Origin: Anaeromicropila herbilytica
GTDB taxonomy: Bacteria > Bacillota > Clostridia > Lachnospirales > Lachnospiraceae
Direction: 5' to 3'
Length of the DNA stretch: 64,000 nt
Assembly: GCF_016591975.1 (NCBI RefSeq)
Contig: NZ_AP024169.1
Coordinates: forward strand, 2,209,001 to 2,273,000
Below are positions 17,471-25,711 of this stretch, piece by piece (position 1 is the stretch's first letter; every line of letters starts with the position of its first letter). Below the pieces are notes generated by a model. The model saw only the letters and a program-made list of their open reading frames with translations, made no database searches and had not been told where the DNA came from. The position numbers and the translations under genes were made by a program.

Positions 17471-17794
17471 ATGTGAAATAAAACGTTTCACACCCCTGAT
17501 TTATATGTCGCCAAAGGAGACAGATGGGAGCTAGTATGAAAGAATAAAAAATGAGTAGACTTTATATAAGAACGTTAAGTTAAGGCTTTAAGTATAATAA
17601 AATAATATTTTTAGTTTTGCTTTTGTTAGTATGAATATAAGATTATGAAATAAGATAGAGGTGTTAATGTGAAAGAAAATGTTTCACACCCTGATTTATA
17701 TGTCGCCAAAGGAGACAGACGGGAGCTAATGTGAAATAAAGCGTATCACACCCCTTGATTGTACGTTGTTAGAAGCAACAGAAGGGAGCTTTTT
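17471..17794 (+). promoter_or_regulatory. hisZ leader: three copies of a hairpin/Shine-Dalgarno module
   Basis: Copy A (17471-17535), copy B (17665-17727) and copy C (17727-17790) share this order: GTGAAA, short loop, TTTCAC hairpin; CACCC(C); a second hairpin with a 3-base loop; then a purine stretch ending in GGGAGCT, a Shine-Dalgarno sequence. In A and B the second hairpin is TGTCGCC-AAA-GGAGACA; in C it is GTTGTT-AGA-AGCAAC, a different sequence that still pairs. C supplies the ribosome site of hisZ. A leads into ATG AAA GAA TAA, and B into GTG AAA TAA. The CCC before each hairpin can pair with the GGG of the Shine-Dalgarno. The stretch 17313-17470 upstream shows no T-box or riboswitch motif I recognise. 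Confidence 0.6.
17669..17734 (+). CDS. Possible 21-codon leader ORF in module B
   Basis: A GTG at 17669, 5 bases after GAGGTG, opens a 21-codon frame ending at TGA 17732-17734 and encoding a peptide ending in HPDLYVAKGDRRELM. The same frame in module C reads LYVVRSNRRELF directly before the hisZ ATG, with several synonymous third-base differences from B. Module A shows the same peptide in part but lacks a start codon. Whether the conservation reflects peptide or RNA structure is open. Only one histidine codon is present, so classical his attenuation is not supported. Confidence 0.3.
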   Translation: MKENVSHPDLYVAKGDRRELM

Positions 17795-19081
17795 ATGAAT
17801 CAGAAAATATTACATACGCCTGAAGGTGTAAGAGATATCTATAATGCAGAATGTGAGAAGAAACTATTTTTACAGGACAGTTTATATAAAGTATTAAAAT
17901 TATATGGTTTTCATGATATACAAACGCCTATGTTTGAATTTGCAGATATATATAAAAAAGAACGAGGGACGATGGATGAACGAGAAATGTATCGATTTAT
18001 TGACCGAGAAGGTAATACACTTGTTCTCAGACCAGATATCACTCCCTCTATCGCTAGATGTGTAGCGAAATATTATAAAGAGGAAGAATTACCAATTCGT
18101 TTATGCTATGTAGGTAATACTTTCGTTAATGGTAATAGTTATCAAGGAAAATTAAAAGAATCGACGCAATTAGGTGCTGAATTAATCTTAGATGATACTG
18201 TAGATGCAGATGCGGAAATGATTGCATTGACAATTGATTGTCTTTTAAAATCGGGTTTAAAAGAATTTCAAGTTGAGATTGGGCAAGCAGATTTCTTCAA
18301 AGGATTAGTAGAAGAAGCAAATTTTAATGAGGAAGAAGCAGAGCAAATTCGTGTATTGATTGAAAGCAAGAATTTATTTGGCGTTGAGGAGATTGTCTCA
18401 AGTAAGGAAATTGATAAGAATCTAAAAGATATTCTATTGAAGTTGCCAGAACTTTTTGGTTCATTAGATAAATTGGTATATGTAAAGAACATGACTAAGA
18501 GTGAGCGAGCAAGAAAAGCAATTGAACGTCTTGAGAAACTTTATGAGATACTAACAGAATATGGATTTGAAAAATATATTACGTTTGATCTAGGTATGTT
18601 AAGTAAATATAATTATTACACAGGCATTATCTTTCGAGCATATACCTATGGAACAGGGGAAGCAATTGTTAATGGTGGAAGATATGACAATTTGCTTAAA
18701 CAGTTTGGCAAAGATGCACCAGCTATTGGATTAGCAATTGTAATCGATCAATTAATGATTGCCTTATCAAGACAAAAAATTAATATCATAATAGAAGAGC
18801 AAAATACTTTGATTTTATATGATTCTACGGCTAACTCAACCGCGATTAGAAATAATGCAATTCTTTTGGTGAATTCTCTAAGAAGTAAAGGAGCTAATAC
18901 CGAGTTGCTTCGCAAAACAGGAAATAAAAATTTACAAGACTATGAAGCTTATGCTAAACAAAATCATATTTGTAGTATTTATTATCTGGAAGAAGAGGAT
19001 TTTGTACAAAATATAGATGTTGAAACTAATAATGTAAATAAAATTAAGATTAGTGAATTAGTGAATCAGATAGGAGCTTAG
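17795..19081 (+). CDS. hisZ: ATP phosphoribosyltransferase regulatory subunit HisZ
   Basis: The start is the ATG at 17795 (428 residues), six bases after the GGGAG of leader module C; the in-frame TTG at 17759 lies inside the module and is not needed. HisZ is a catalytically inactive relative of histidyl-tRNA synthetase that binds short HisG and forms the histidine feedback site. Class II synthetase features are visible: HTPEGVRDIY, LVLRPDITPSIAR and YYTGIIFRAYT. hisG follows after 2 bases, as expected for a hetero-octameric partner. No anticodon-binding function is expected. Confidence 0.93.
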   Translation: MNQKILHTPEGVRDIYNAECEKKLFLQDSLYKVLKLYGFHDIQTPMFEFADIYKKERGTMDEREMYRFIDREGNTLVLRPDITPSIARCVAKYYKEEELPIRLCYVGNTFVNGNSYQGKLKESTQLGAELILDDTVDADAEMIALTIDCLLKSGLKEFQVEIGQADFFKGLVEEANFNEEEAEQIRVLIESKNLFGVEEIVSSKEIDKNLKDILLKLPELFGSLDKLVYVKNMTKSERARKAIERLEKLYEILTEYGFEKYITFDLGMLSKYNYYTGIIFRAYTYGTGEAIVNGGRYDNLLKQFGKDAPAIGLAIVIDQLMIALSRQKINIIIEEQNTLILYDSTANSTAIRNNAILLVNSLRSKGANTELLRKTGNKNLQDYEAYAKQNHICSIYYLEEEDFVQNIDVETNNVNKIKISELVNQIGA

Positions 19082-19083
19082 GT

Positions 19084-19719
19084 ATGAAGTATATTACGTT
19101 TGCACTAGCAAAAGGGCGTCTTACTAATAAAACACTTGAGATACTTGAGCGAATCGGTATCACTTGTGAAGAAATGAAAGATAAAGATTCAAGAAAATTA
19201 ATTTTTATAAACGAGGAACTTAAATTAAAATTCTTTCTTGCAAAAGCAACGGATGTTCCAACTTATGTTGAATATGGAGCTGCAGATATCGGAGTTGTAG
19301 GGAAAGATACGATTCTTGAAGAAGGAAGAAAGATGTATGAAGTGATTGATCTAGGATTAGGGAAATGCAGAATGTGTGTAGCTGGTCCTAAAGAGGCTTC
19401 GAAGTATCTAGAACACGGTGAACTCATAAGAGTAGCAACCAAATATCCTAATATAGCCAAAGATTATTTTTATAATAAAAAGCATCAAACGGTTGAAATA
19501 ATAAAATTAAATGGATCAATTGAATTAGCACCAATTGTTGGACTGTCCGAAGTAATCGTTGATATCGTTGAAACAGGTTCTACTCTTCGTGAAAATGGCT
19601 TAGAGGTTCTTGAAGAAATATGCAACTTGTCCGCACGTATGGTGGTAAATGAAGTGAGTATGAAGATGGAACATGAGAGAATTACAAAGTTAATTAATGA
19701 TCTAAAGCAGGTATTATAA
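19084..19719 (+). CDS. hisG: ATP phosphoribosyltransferase catalytic subunit HisG, short form
   Basis: A 211-residue HisG of the short type that lacks the C-terminal regulatory ACT-like domain and therefore needs HisZ, encoded immediately upstream. It joins ATP and PRPP, the first step of histidine synthesis. Motifs: FALAKGRLTNKTLE at the start, the domain with YGAADIGVVGKD, and the PRPP loop region ADIVETGSTLRENGL-like (here VDIVETGSTLRENGL). Confidence 0.95.
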   Translation: MKYITFALAKGRLTNKTLEILERIGITCEEMKDKDSRKLIFINEELKLKFFLAKATDVPTYVEYGAADIGVVGKDTILEEGRKMYEVIDLGLGKCRMCVAGPKEASKYLEHGELIRVATKYPNIAKDYFYNKKHQTVEIIKLNGSIELAPIVGLSEVIVDIVETGSTLRENGLEVLEEICNLSARMVVNEVSMKMEHERITKLINDLKQVL

Positions 19720-19731
19720 GGAGGCTATTTC

Positions 19732-21033
19732 ATGAGAATAATAAAATTAGATACAAAATCAAAGAAAGATATATTGGAAAATCTACTAAAAAGAAGTCCT
19801 AACAACTATGATAGCTATCAAGAATCTGTGAATACAATATTAAATGATGTAAAAGTAAAAAAAGATGAAGCTCTATTTGCATATACTAAAAAATTTGATG
19901 GAGCAGAATTAAATCAAAATAATATATTAGTAACAGAAGATGAAATTAGCGAAGCTTATGCAAATGTGGATGCATCATTAATTGATGTAGTACGTAAAGC
20001 AATTGTTAATATCGTGGAATATCACGAAAAACAGAGACAATATAGTTGGTTCAATAGTAAACCAGATGGTTCTATTCTAGGACAGAAGGTTACTCCTTTG
20101 TCAAGTGTCGGTGTATATGTGCCAGGGGGTAAGGCAGCCTATCCATCTTCTGTGTTAATGAATGTGATACCTGCCAAAGTTGCAGGGGTTGAAAGAATCG
20201 CAATGGTAACTCCACCAGGGAAAGATGGTAAAGTAAATAGTGCTACATTAGTAGCAGCCAAAGAAGCAGGAGTAACAGAAATCTATAAAGTTGGTGGAGC
20301 ACAAGCAATTGCTGCGCTAGCATATGGAACAGAAAGCATAAAGAAAGTTGATAAAATAGTAGGTCCTGGTAATATCTATGTTGCCTTAGCAAAGAAATCA
20401 GTATATGGTCATGTTAGTATTGATTCAATTGCAGGCCCTAGTGAGATTCTAGTCCTTGCAGATGAGACAGCAAATCCTAGATATGTAGCTGCAGATCTAC
20501 TATCACAAGCAGAACATGATGAATTAGCTTCTGCTATTTTAGTGACTACAAGTGAAGAAATTGCTAATAAGGTATCCGATGAAGTAGAACAGTTTGTAGA
20601 AGAATTATCTAGAAAAGAGATATTGAGAAAATCGTTAGATAATTATGGATATATCTTGCTTGTTGAGAATATAGAAGAAGCAATTGATGTGGCGAATGAG
20701 ATTGCATCAGAGCATCTTGAAATAGTAACCAAAGATCCTTTTAATATTATGACTAAGATAAAGAATGCAGGAGCCATATTCTTAGGGGAATATAGTAGTG
20801 AACCACTGGGAGATTATTTTGCTGGACCAAATCACGTACTACCTACGAATGGTACTGCGAAGTTCTTTTCTCCACTTAGTGTTGATGATTTTATTAAGAA
20901 GTCAAGTATCATTTCTTTTTCAAGAGAAGCCTTAGAACCAATTCACAGAGATATTATAAAGTTTGCTAATGCGGAGAGACTTACTGCGCATGCTAATTCT
21001 ATCGCTGTCCGATTTGAAGAAAAGAATAAATAA
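19732..21033 (+). CDS. hisD: Histidinol dehydrogenase HisD
   Basis: A 433-residue zinc enzyme that oxidises histidinol to histidine in two NAD-dependent steps. Family landmarks are present: YVPGGKAAYPSSVLM, the nucleotide-binding GPGNIYVALAK, DSIAGPSEILVLAD, the zinc-site region LLSQAEHDELASA and the catalytic-base region ASEHLEI. The start follows AAGGAGG, 12 bases after hisG. The 148-base gap to hisB is the largest within the operon and holds a hairpin. Confidence 0.96.
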   Translation: MRIIKLDTKSKKDILENLLKRSPNNYDSYQESVNTILNDVKVKKDEALFAYTKKFDGAELNQNNILVTEDEISEAYANVDASLIDVVRKAIVNIVEYHEKQRQYSWFNSKPDGSILGQKVTPLSSVGVYVPGGKAAYPSSVLMNVIPAKVAGVERIAMVTPPGKDGKVNSATLVAAKEAGVTEIYKVGGAQAIAALAYGTESIKKVDKIVGPGNIYVALAKKSVYGHVSIDSIAGPSEILVLADETANPRYVAADLLSQAEHDELASAILVTTSEEIANKVSDEVEQFVEELSRKEILRKSLDNYGYILLVENIEEAIDVANEIASEHLEIVTKDPFNIMTKIKNAGAIFLGEYSSEPLGDYFAGPNHVLPTNGTAKFFSPLSVDDFIKKSSIISFSREALEPIHRDIIKFANAERLTAHANSIAVRFEEKNK

Positions 21034-21082
21034 TTCAATTTATAATCTTTTGTTTTTTGGATAAATTATGTATAATAAAGGC

Positions 21083-21124
21083 AAGGACAAATTAAACTAT
21101 TATTTAAATATTAAATTTGTTCTT
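21083..21124 (+). other. Hairpin in the hisD-hisB spacer
   Basis: AAGGACAAATT (21083-21093) pairs with AATTTGTTCTT (21114-21124), one G-T pair. No T-run follows, so it is more likely an mRNA processing or stabilising structure than a terminator. A TATAAT-like box just upstream (around 21071) lacks a good -35. Confidence 0.4.
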
Positions 21125-21181
21125 AACAATTAAGAAAGTGACAGATTGTCATAATATCTGCAGTTAGGAAGGTACAACGAG

Positions 21182-21772
21182 ATGAAAGAAAGAATCTCCA
21201 ATATAACAAGACACACAAGTGAAACAGATATTCGTGTTGATTTTGCAATAGATGGTTCAGGTGTCACAAAAGTCGATACAGGGATTGGTTTTTTTGATCA
21301 TATGTTAACCAATTTCGGAAAACATGGTATCTTTGATTTGGATGTTGAAGTAAAAGGTGACCTTTATATCGATTCTCACCATACAATTGAAGATACTGGA
21401 ATTGTATTAGGGCAAGCAATTAAAGAAGCGGTTGGAGATAAAAAATGTATCAAACGATATGGTTCAGTAATTCTACCTATGGATGAAGCACTAGTTCTTT
21501 GTTCCTTAGATTTATCGGGTAGACCGTATTTCGTATATGATGTTAATCTAACTGTAGATCAAGTGGGTTATATGGATACAGAGATGGTAAAGGAATTTTT
21601 CTATGCGATATCGTATTCTGCTGGTATGAACCTACATATAAAAATGTTGTCAGGATCGAATAATCATCATATTATAGAAGCAATTTTCAAATCATTTGCG
21701 AAAGCATTAGATGAGGCTACAAAATATGATGAGCGCATTACAGATGTTCTATCTACAAAAGGTGCTCTGTAA
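21182..21772 (+). CDS. hisB: Imidazoleglycerol-phosphate dehydratase HisB
   Basis: A 196-residue monofunctional HisB with the two metal-binding histidine motifs of the family, SHHTIEDTGIVLG and NNHHIIEAIFKS, and the typical GIGFFDHML. It dehydrates imidazole glycerol phosphate in step six of the pathway. It has no fused histidinol-phosphatase domain, as usual in Firmicutes. hisA follows 44 bases on. Confidence 0.96.
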   Translation: MKERISNITRHTSETDIRVDFAIDGSGVTKVDTGIGFFDHMLTNFGKHGIFDLDVEVKGDLYIDSHHTIEDTGIVLGQAIKEAVGDKKCIKRYGSVILPMDEALVLCSLDLSGRPYFVYDVNLTVDQVGYMDTEMVKEFFYAISYSAGMNLHIKMLSGSNNHHIIEAIFKSFAKALDEATKYDERITDVLSTKGAL

Positions 21773-21816
21773 GTTAATATAAAATACAAGAAAGTTATGT
21801 CTTTAGGAGGAACAAA

Positions 21817-22542
21817 ATGAAGCTTTATCCAGCAATTGATATAAAGAATGGGCAATGCGTAAGACTAAGACAGGGGCAATTCCAAGATATTTTAGTATAC
21901 TCCAATTCCCCTGCAAAGATCGCAAAATTATGGGAGAGCCAAGGGGCTTCCTTTATTCATATTGTTGATTTAGACGGAGCTTTAGTAGGGCATTCAGTGA
22001 ATGAAGAGGCAATTCGAGAAATTGTTGCTTCGGTAAATATACCAGTTCAAGTTGGCGGAGGTATACGAAGCATAAAAGACATCGATAATAAGTTGAGTCT
22101 TGGTGTTTCACGAGTGATAATAGGTACAAAAGCAGTTGAGAGTTCTGCATTTATTAAGGAAGCTATCAGCACATTTGGTGCAGATAAGATTGTTATTGGG
22201 ATTGATGCTAAAAACGGAATGGTTGCAATCGAAGGTTGGGAAAAAGTTAGCAATTACAATGCAGTGACGCTTGGAATACAGATGAAGGAAATTGGTGTTA
22301 AAACAATTGTTTACACTGATATATCCAAAGATGGAATGCTTCAAGGACCTAATCTTGAGCATACAAGAGAAATGGTGGAAGCGACAGGACTAGATATTAT
22401 AGCGTCTGGTGGCGTATCTTCATTAAAAGATCTTGAAATGCTTGATGACATTTCTGTCCATGGTGCAATCATTGGTAAGGCATTATATGAGAATCGAATC
22501 GAACTTAAAAATGCAGTAGAATTATTTGAAAAAGGAGAATAA
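21817..22542 (+). CDS. hisA: Phosphoribosylformimino-5-aminoimidazole carboxamide ribotide isomerase HisA
   Basis: A 241-residue (beta/alpha)8 isomerase. The N-terminal catalytic aspartate lies in YPAIDIKNGQCVRL, the first phosphate site in GGGIRS, the second catalytic aspartate in YTDISKDGM and the second phosphate site in ASGGVSS. hisH, normally just before it in many operons, is missing here. The start follows AGGAGG. Confidence 0.95.
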   Translation: MKLYPAIDIKNGQCVRLRQGQFQDILVYSNSPAKIAKLWESQGASFIHIVDLDGALVGHSVNEEAIREIVASVNIPVQVGGGIRSIKDIDNKLSLGVSRVIIGTKAVESSAFIKEAISTFGADKIVIGIDAKNGMVAIEGWEKVSNYNAVTLGIQMKEIGVKTIVYTDISKDGMLQGPNLEHTREMVEATGLDIIASGGVSSLKDLEMLDDISVHGAIIGKALYENRIELKNAVELFEKGE

Positions 22543-22545
22543 CCG

Positions 22546-23805
22546 ATGTCGTATAAGAAGATTATTCCATTTATTAATGCATCGAATGAAGTGAAATCTA
22601 ATGTAGTTTCATTAGCATTTGAATATGCGAATAGTGGAGCGGATGAACTTATTATCTATGATTATGCTCCGAATGAAGAAGCTCTAGAAAAATTACTTGT
22701 AATTGGGAAAGAAGTTGTTAAACTTGTTGATATCCCAGTTACATTAGGTTTATTTGTTAAAAGATTTGAGGATGTTAAGAAGGCACTTTATACTGGATGT
22801 AATAAAGTATTAATCAAATACTCCTTAACAAATGATGATAAAGTGATAAAGGAAGCAAGTGAACGATTTGGCAATGATAAATTAGTCGTTGAACTTGATG
22901 AAGTAACGGAGCTTACCAAAGATTTTAGCCAGAAATTAAAAGAGTTAGGTATAGATACGATAATGATTAAGCATGTAGATGTATCAGATAATCTAAGAGC
23001 AAGTATAAAAGAATCTGTATTACCTATTCTAATTCGTGATTCTTTAACAAGAAATGATCTTGCAGAATTGATGAATATTCCTAATGTAGAAAGTGTATCT
23101 ACCAATTATTTTGAGCATAAAGAAATCTTAAAAGCTAAAATGGCATTGAAAGATGCAAATATCAATGTAAATACATTTGATAGTCAAAAAGAGTTTAAAG
23201 AATTTAAGCTTAATAGTGATGGATTACTTCCTGTAGTAGTTCAAGATTATAAAACAAATGAAGTATTAATGGTTGCTTATATGAATGAGGAAGCTTATAA
23301 CAATACCATTCAAACTGGAAAGATGACTTATTATAGTAGAAGCCGCAAAGAACAATGGTTAAAGGGTGACACTTCTGGACACTATCAATATGTAAAATCA
23401 CTTTCTATTGATTGCGATAGCGATACATTATTAGCAAAAGTTCATCAAATTGGTGCGGCATGTCATACTGGCAATCGTACTTGTTTCTATACTGAGATTG
23501 TGAAGAAAGAATATGATGATACGAATCCACTAACCGTATTTAGTGATGTATATAATATCATTATGGATCGTAAGAATAATCCAAAAGAGGGCTCTTATAC
23601 CAACTATTTATTTGATAAAGGAATTGATAAAATTCTCAAAAAATGTGGTGAAGAGGCAACGGAAATAGTCATTGCAGCTAAGAATCCAGATGCTGAAGAA
23701 TTAAAGTATGAGATATCTGATTTCTTATATCATATGATGGTCTTGATGGCGGAATGTGGTCTTGATTGGGATGATATAACGAAAGAACTTGCCCACAGAA
23801 GATAA
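22546..23805 (+). CDS. hisIE: HisIE with an extra N-terminal degenerate HisF-like domain
   Basis: A 419-residue fusion, twice the usual HisIE length. Residues 224-318 are phosphoribosyl-AMP cyclohydrolase (HisI), with DCDSD for magnesium and the zinc cysteines in CHTGNRTCFY. Residues 328-419 are phosphoribosyl-ATP pyrophosphatase (HisE), with EEATEIVIAAK and EISDFLYHMMVL. Residues 1-210 look like a HisA/HisF-type barrel but are degenerate: the HisF opening IIPCLDV becomes IIPFINA, so the catalytic Asp11 position is Asn11, and the GGGI phosphate loop reads GLFV. The domain is therefore unlikely to be an active cyclase. Last gene of the operon; it starts 3 bases after hisA. Confidence 0.92.
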   Translation: MSYKKIIPFINASNEVKSNVVSLAFEYANSGADELIIYDYAPNEEALEKLLVIGKEVVKLVDIPVTLGLFVKRFEDVKKALYTGCNKVLIKYSLTNDDKVIKEASERFGNDKLVVELDEVTELTKDFSQKLKELGIDTIMIKHVDVSDNLRASIKESVLPILIRDSLTRNDLAELMNIPNVESVSTNYFEHKEILKAKMALKDANINVNTFDSQKEFKEFKLNSDGLLPVVVQDYKTNEVLMVAYMNEEAYNNTIQTGKMTYYSRSRKEQWLKGDTSGHYQYVKSLSIDCDSDTLLAKVHQIGAACHTGNRTCFYTEIVKKEYDDTNPLTVFSDVYNIIMDRKNNPKEGSYTNYLFDKGIDKILKKCGEEATEIVIAAKNPDAEELKYEISDFLYHMMVLMAECGLDWDDITKELAHRR

Positions 23806-23880
23806 GATATACTTATAACTTGTTTTAATGTACCTTCATTAAATAATAAAATAAATATCATACATTTTAATAAATAAATG

Positions 23881-23927
23881 AAAAAAGTTTCGTTTCCTAC
23901 TTAGATGTAGAAAATGGAACTTTTTTT
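23881..23927 (+). terminator. his operon terminator
   Basis: AAAAAAGTTTCGTTTCCTAC (23881-23900) pairs with GTAGAAAATGGAACTTTTTT (23908-23926) with a few mismatches, ending in seven T. Confidence 0.8.
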
Positions 23928-23999
23928 ATAGAACAAAATCGTTTAGAATAGTAAAGAGAATATACTATAGAGGAGCTATATAGAGGGGAAATTATACAA

Positions 24000-25121
24000 A
24001 TGATTAAAATTATACTATTAGATAAAAATATAAGGGTTTTAGAAAGAATGGCATATCAGTTTAAGGATTATGATTTTTTAAGTATAGTAGGTATCTATAC
24101 AAGTCCAAAAGCAGCGGTTGAATTTATTAAACAAAGTTCACCACATGCAGTTTTCTTAGATGTAAATATGAAAGATATTTGTGGGATAGAGATTGCGAAA
24201 GAAATAAAAGCTACCAATTCTAATATTCAAATTGTATTTGTTTCAAAAGAAAAAAGTAAAGCATTTGAAGCGTTTGAAATACACGCATTGGATTATATCA
24301 CAAAGCCAATAAATAAAAAACGGTTAGATATTACAGTATCAAGATTAAAAGAGAAGTGTTCCGTTGTAGTTAAAGATATAGAATATAAGAATAAACTGAG
24401 CATTCAATGTTTTGGGAAATTCCAAATATATCAGAATAAGGAAGATCAAAAATCGGAATATAAGTGGAGAACAAAGAAGGAGAAGGAATTACTAGCTTTT
24501 CTAATCTATAATTATGATAAGAATATAAGCAAGGATGAATTGGCATCCATTCTATATAATGGTGTTGATAAAAAGAAAGCATCGAATAATATTTATGTTA
24601 CTATGTCTGGAATAAGAAAAAAGTTAAAGGAGTTTGAAATTGAAAGAAGTGAATTGAAAATTCATGCAGATTATTCTCTTACGATGGCTGAGGGTATCTG
24701 TGATTATATTGATTTTGACTGTTTCTTTAAAAGACTTTCTTTTATAGATGAAACAAATGTATTTGAAATTGAACGTAAACTCTTATTATATAAAGGATTA
24801 TTTTTGGAGGAAGAAGAATATGCATGGTGCCATGAAATTAGACAACATTTAGATATAAAATATGAGCAAACTTTATTTTCATTAGCATTTTTCTATAAAG
24901 AAAAATCGCTATACCAGAGATATGAGAAAATATTACATAGTATCTTACTTAACAATCCTCTCTCCGTTCAGGCAATGGTTCAGTTATTGGAATTATATTT
25001 TGAGAGAAAAAAATTCGATATGTACCGAAAGCAATATGTAATATACAAAGAAATATTAATGAATGAGTTTAATGAGATTCCCTTGGATAAATTTAGTGAA
25101 TATTATTTGAAAATGAATTAA
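24000..25121 (+). CDS. Response regulator with SARP/BTAD-like output region
   Basis: A 373-residue protein. Residues 1-118 form a receiver domain with the acidic residue Asp8, the phospho-acceptor Asp54 in VFLDVNMKD and the lysine in ITKPIN. A winged-helix-like DNA-binding region follows (about 130-225; WRTKKEKELLAFLIYNYDKNISKDELASILY), then a helical bacterial-transcriptional-activator (TPR-like) domain to the end. This SARP-like output is common in Lachnospiraceae regulators but no partner histidine kinase gene lies beside it. A terminator separates it from the che operon, so a chemotaxis link rests only on proximity. Confidence 0.82.
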   Translation: MIKIILLDKNIRVLERMAYQFKDYDFLSIVGIYTSPKAAVEFIKQSSPHAVFLDVNMKDICGIEIAKEIKATNSNIQIVFVSKEKSKAFEAFEIHALDYITKPINKKRLDITVSRLKEKCSVVVKDIEYKNKLSIQCFGKFQIYQNKEDQKSEYKWRTKKEKELLAFLIYNYDKNISKDELASILYNGVDKKKASNNIYVTMSGIRKKLKEFEIERSELKIHADYSLTMAEGICDYIDFDCFFKRLSFIDETNVFEIERKLLLYKGLFLEEEEYAWCHEIRQHLDIKYEQTLFSLAFFYKEKSLYQRYEKILHSILLNNPLSVQAMVQLLELYFERKKFDMYRKQYVIYKEILMNEFNEIPLDKFSEYYLKMN

Positions 25122-25165
25122 TACACAGAAAATAAATAAATTATCTGTTAAAATATAGTTAAAAT

Positions 25166-25218
25166 TGGTAAGAGGCTCGGATTGTCTTGAAATACAAGCA
25201 ATCTAGAGCCTTTTACCA
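25166..25218 (+). terminator. Strong stem-loop after the response regulator
   Basis: TGGTAAGAGGCTCGGATTGT (from 25166) pairs with the arm ending TAGAGCCTTTTACCA at 25218, about 20 bp with few mismatches. The T-run after it is poor, so it may act as a terminator or a barrier to RNA decay. Confidence 0.65.
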
Positions 25219-25336
25219 GTTTGTTACTTTAAGATTTTGTTAAGATAGATATAGTATGATATGTCAATGAGTAATAGTGCCTATGTTACTTCACGTATTG
25301 GAAGGATAATAACGTATATTTGGGAGGATAAACTTT

Positions 25337-25690
25337 ATGAAAAAAGTACTAATTGTTGATGATGCGGAATTTATGAGACTTTCTTTGAGAACATTTTTAG
25401 GGAAACATGGATATGAAATAATCGGCGAGGCTGCTGATGGTAAGATGGCTTTGGACCTCTATGAAAAAGAAAGACCTGATATTGTTACAATGGACTTGAC
25501 TATGCCTGTTATGGATGGTATTGAGTCGATAAAAGAGATTATGAAAATAGACAAAGATGCTAAAATATTAGTTGTTTCAGCAATGGGACAAGAAACAAAA
25601 GTTAGAGATGCTATTTTAGCAGGTGCAAAGAATTTTATTGTGAAACCATTTACAGAAGAAAGCGTTCTAAAAGTATTATCAACCTTTTAG
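25337..25690 (+). CDS. cheY: Chemotaxis response regulator CheY
   Basis: A 117-residue stand-alone receiver domain with VLIVDDAEFMR (acidic pocket), the phospho-acceptor Asp53 in TMDLTMPVMDG, the conserved Ser in VVSAMG and the lysine in FIVKPF. Phospho-CheY binds the flagellar motor switch. It is the first gene of the che operon, 22 bases before cheA; CheB in this operon also has a receiver, but only this one lacks an output domain. Confidence 0.88.
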   Translation: MKKVLIVDDAEFMRLSLRTFLGKHGYEIIGEAADGKMALDLYEKERPDIVTMDLTMPVMDGIESIKEIMKIDKDAKILVVSAMGQETKVRDAILAGAKNFIVKPFTEESVLKVLSTF

Positions 25691-25711
25691 AAAATAATCA
25701 AGAGGTAGCAT

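Noticed and set aside
17759..17794. N-terminal extension of hisZ from a TTG at 17759
   Set aside because: The ATG at 17795 has an ideal ribosome site and gives the family-typical start; the extension is leader module C.
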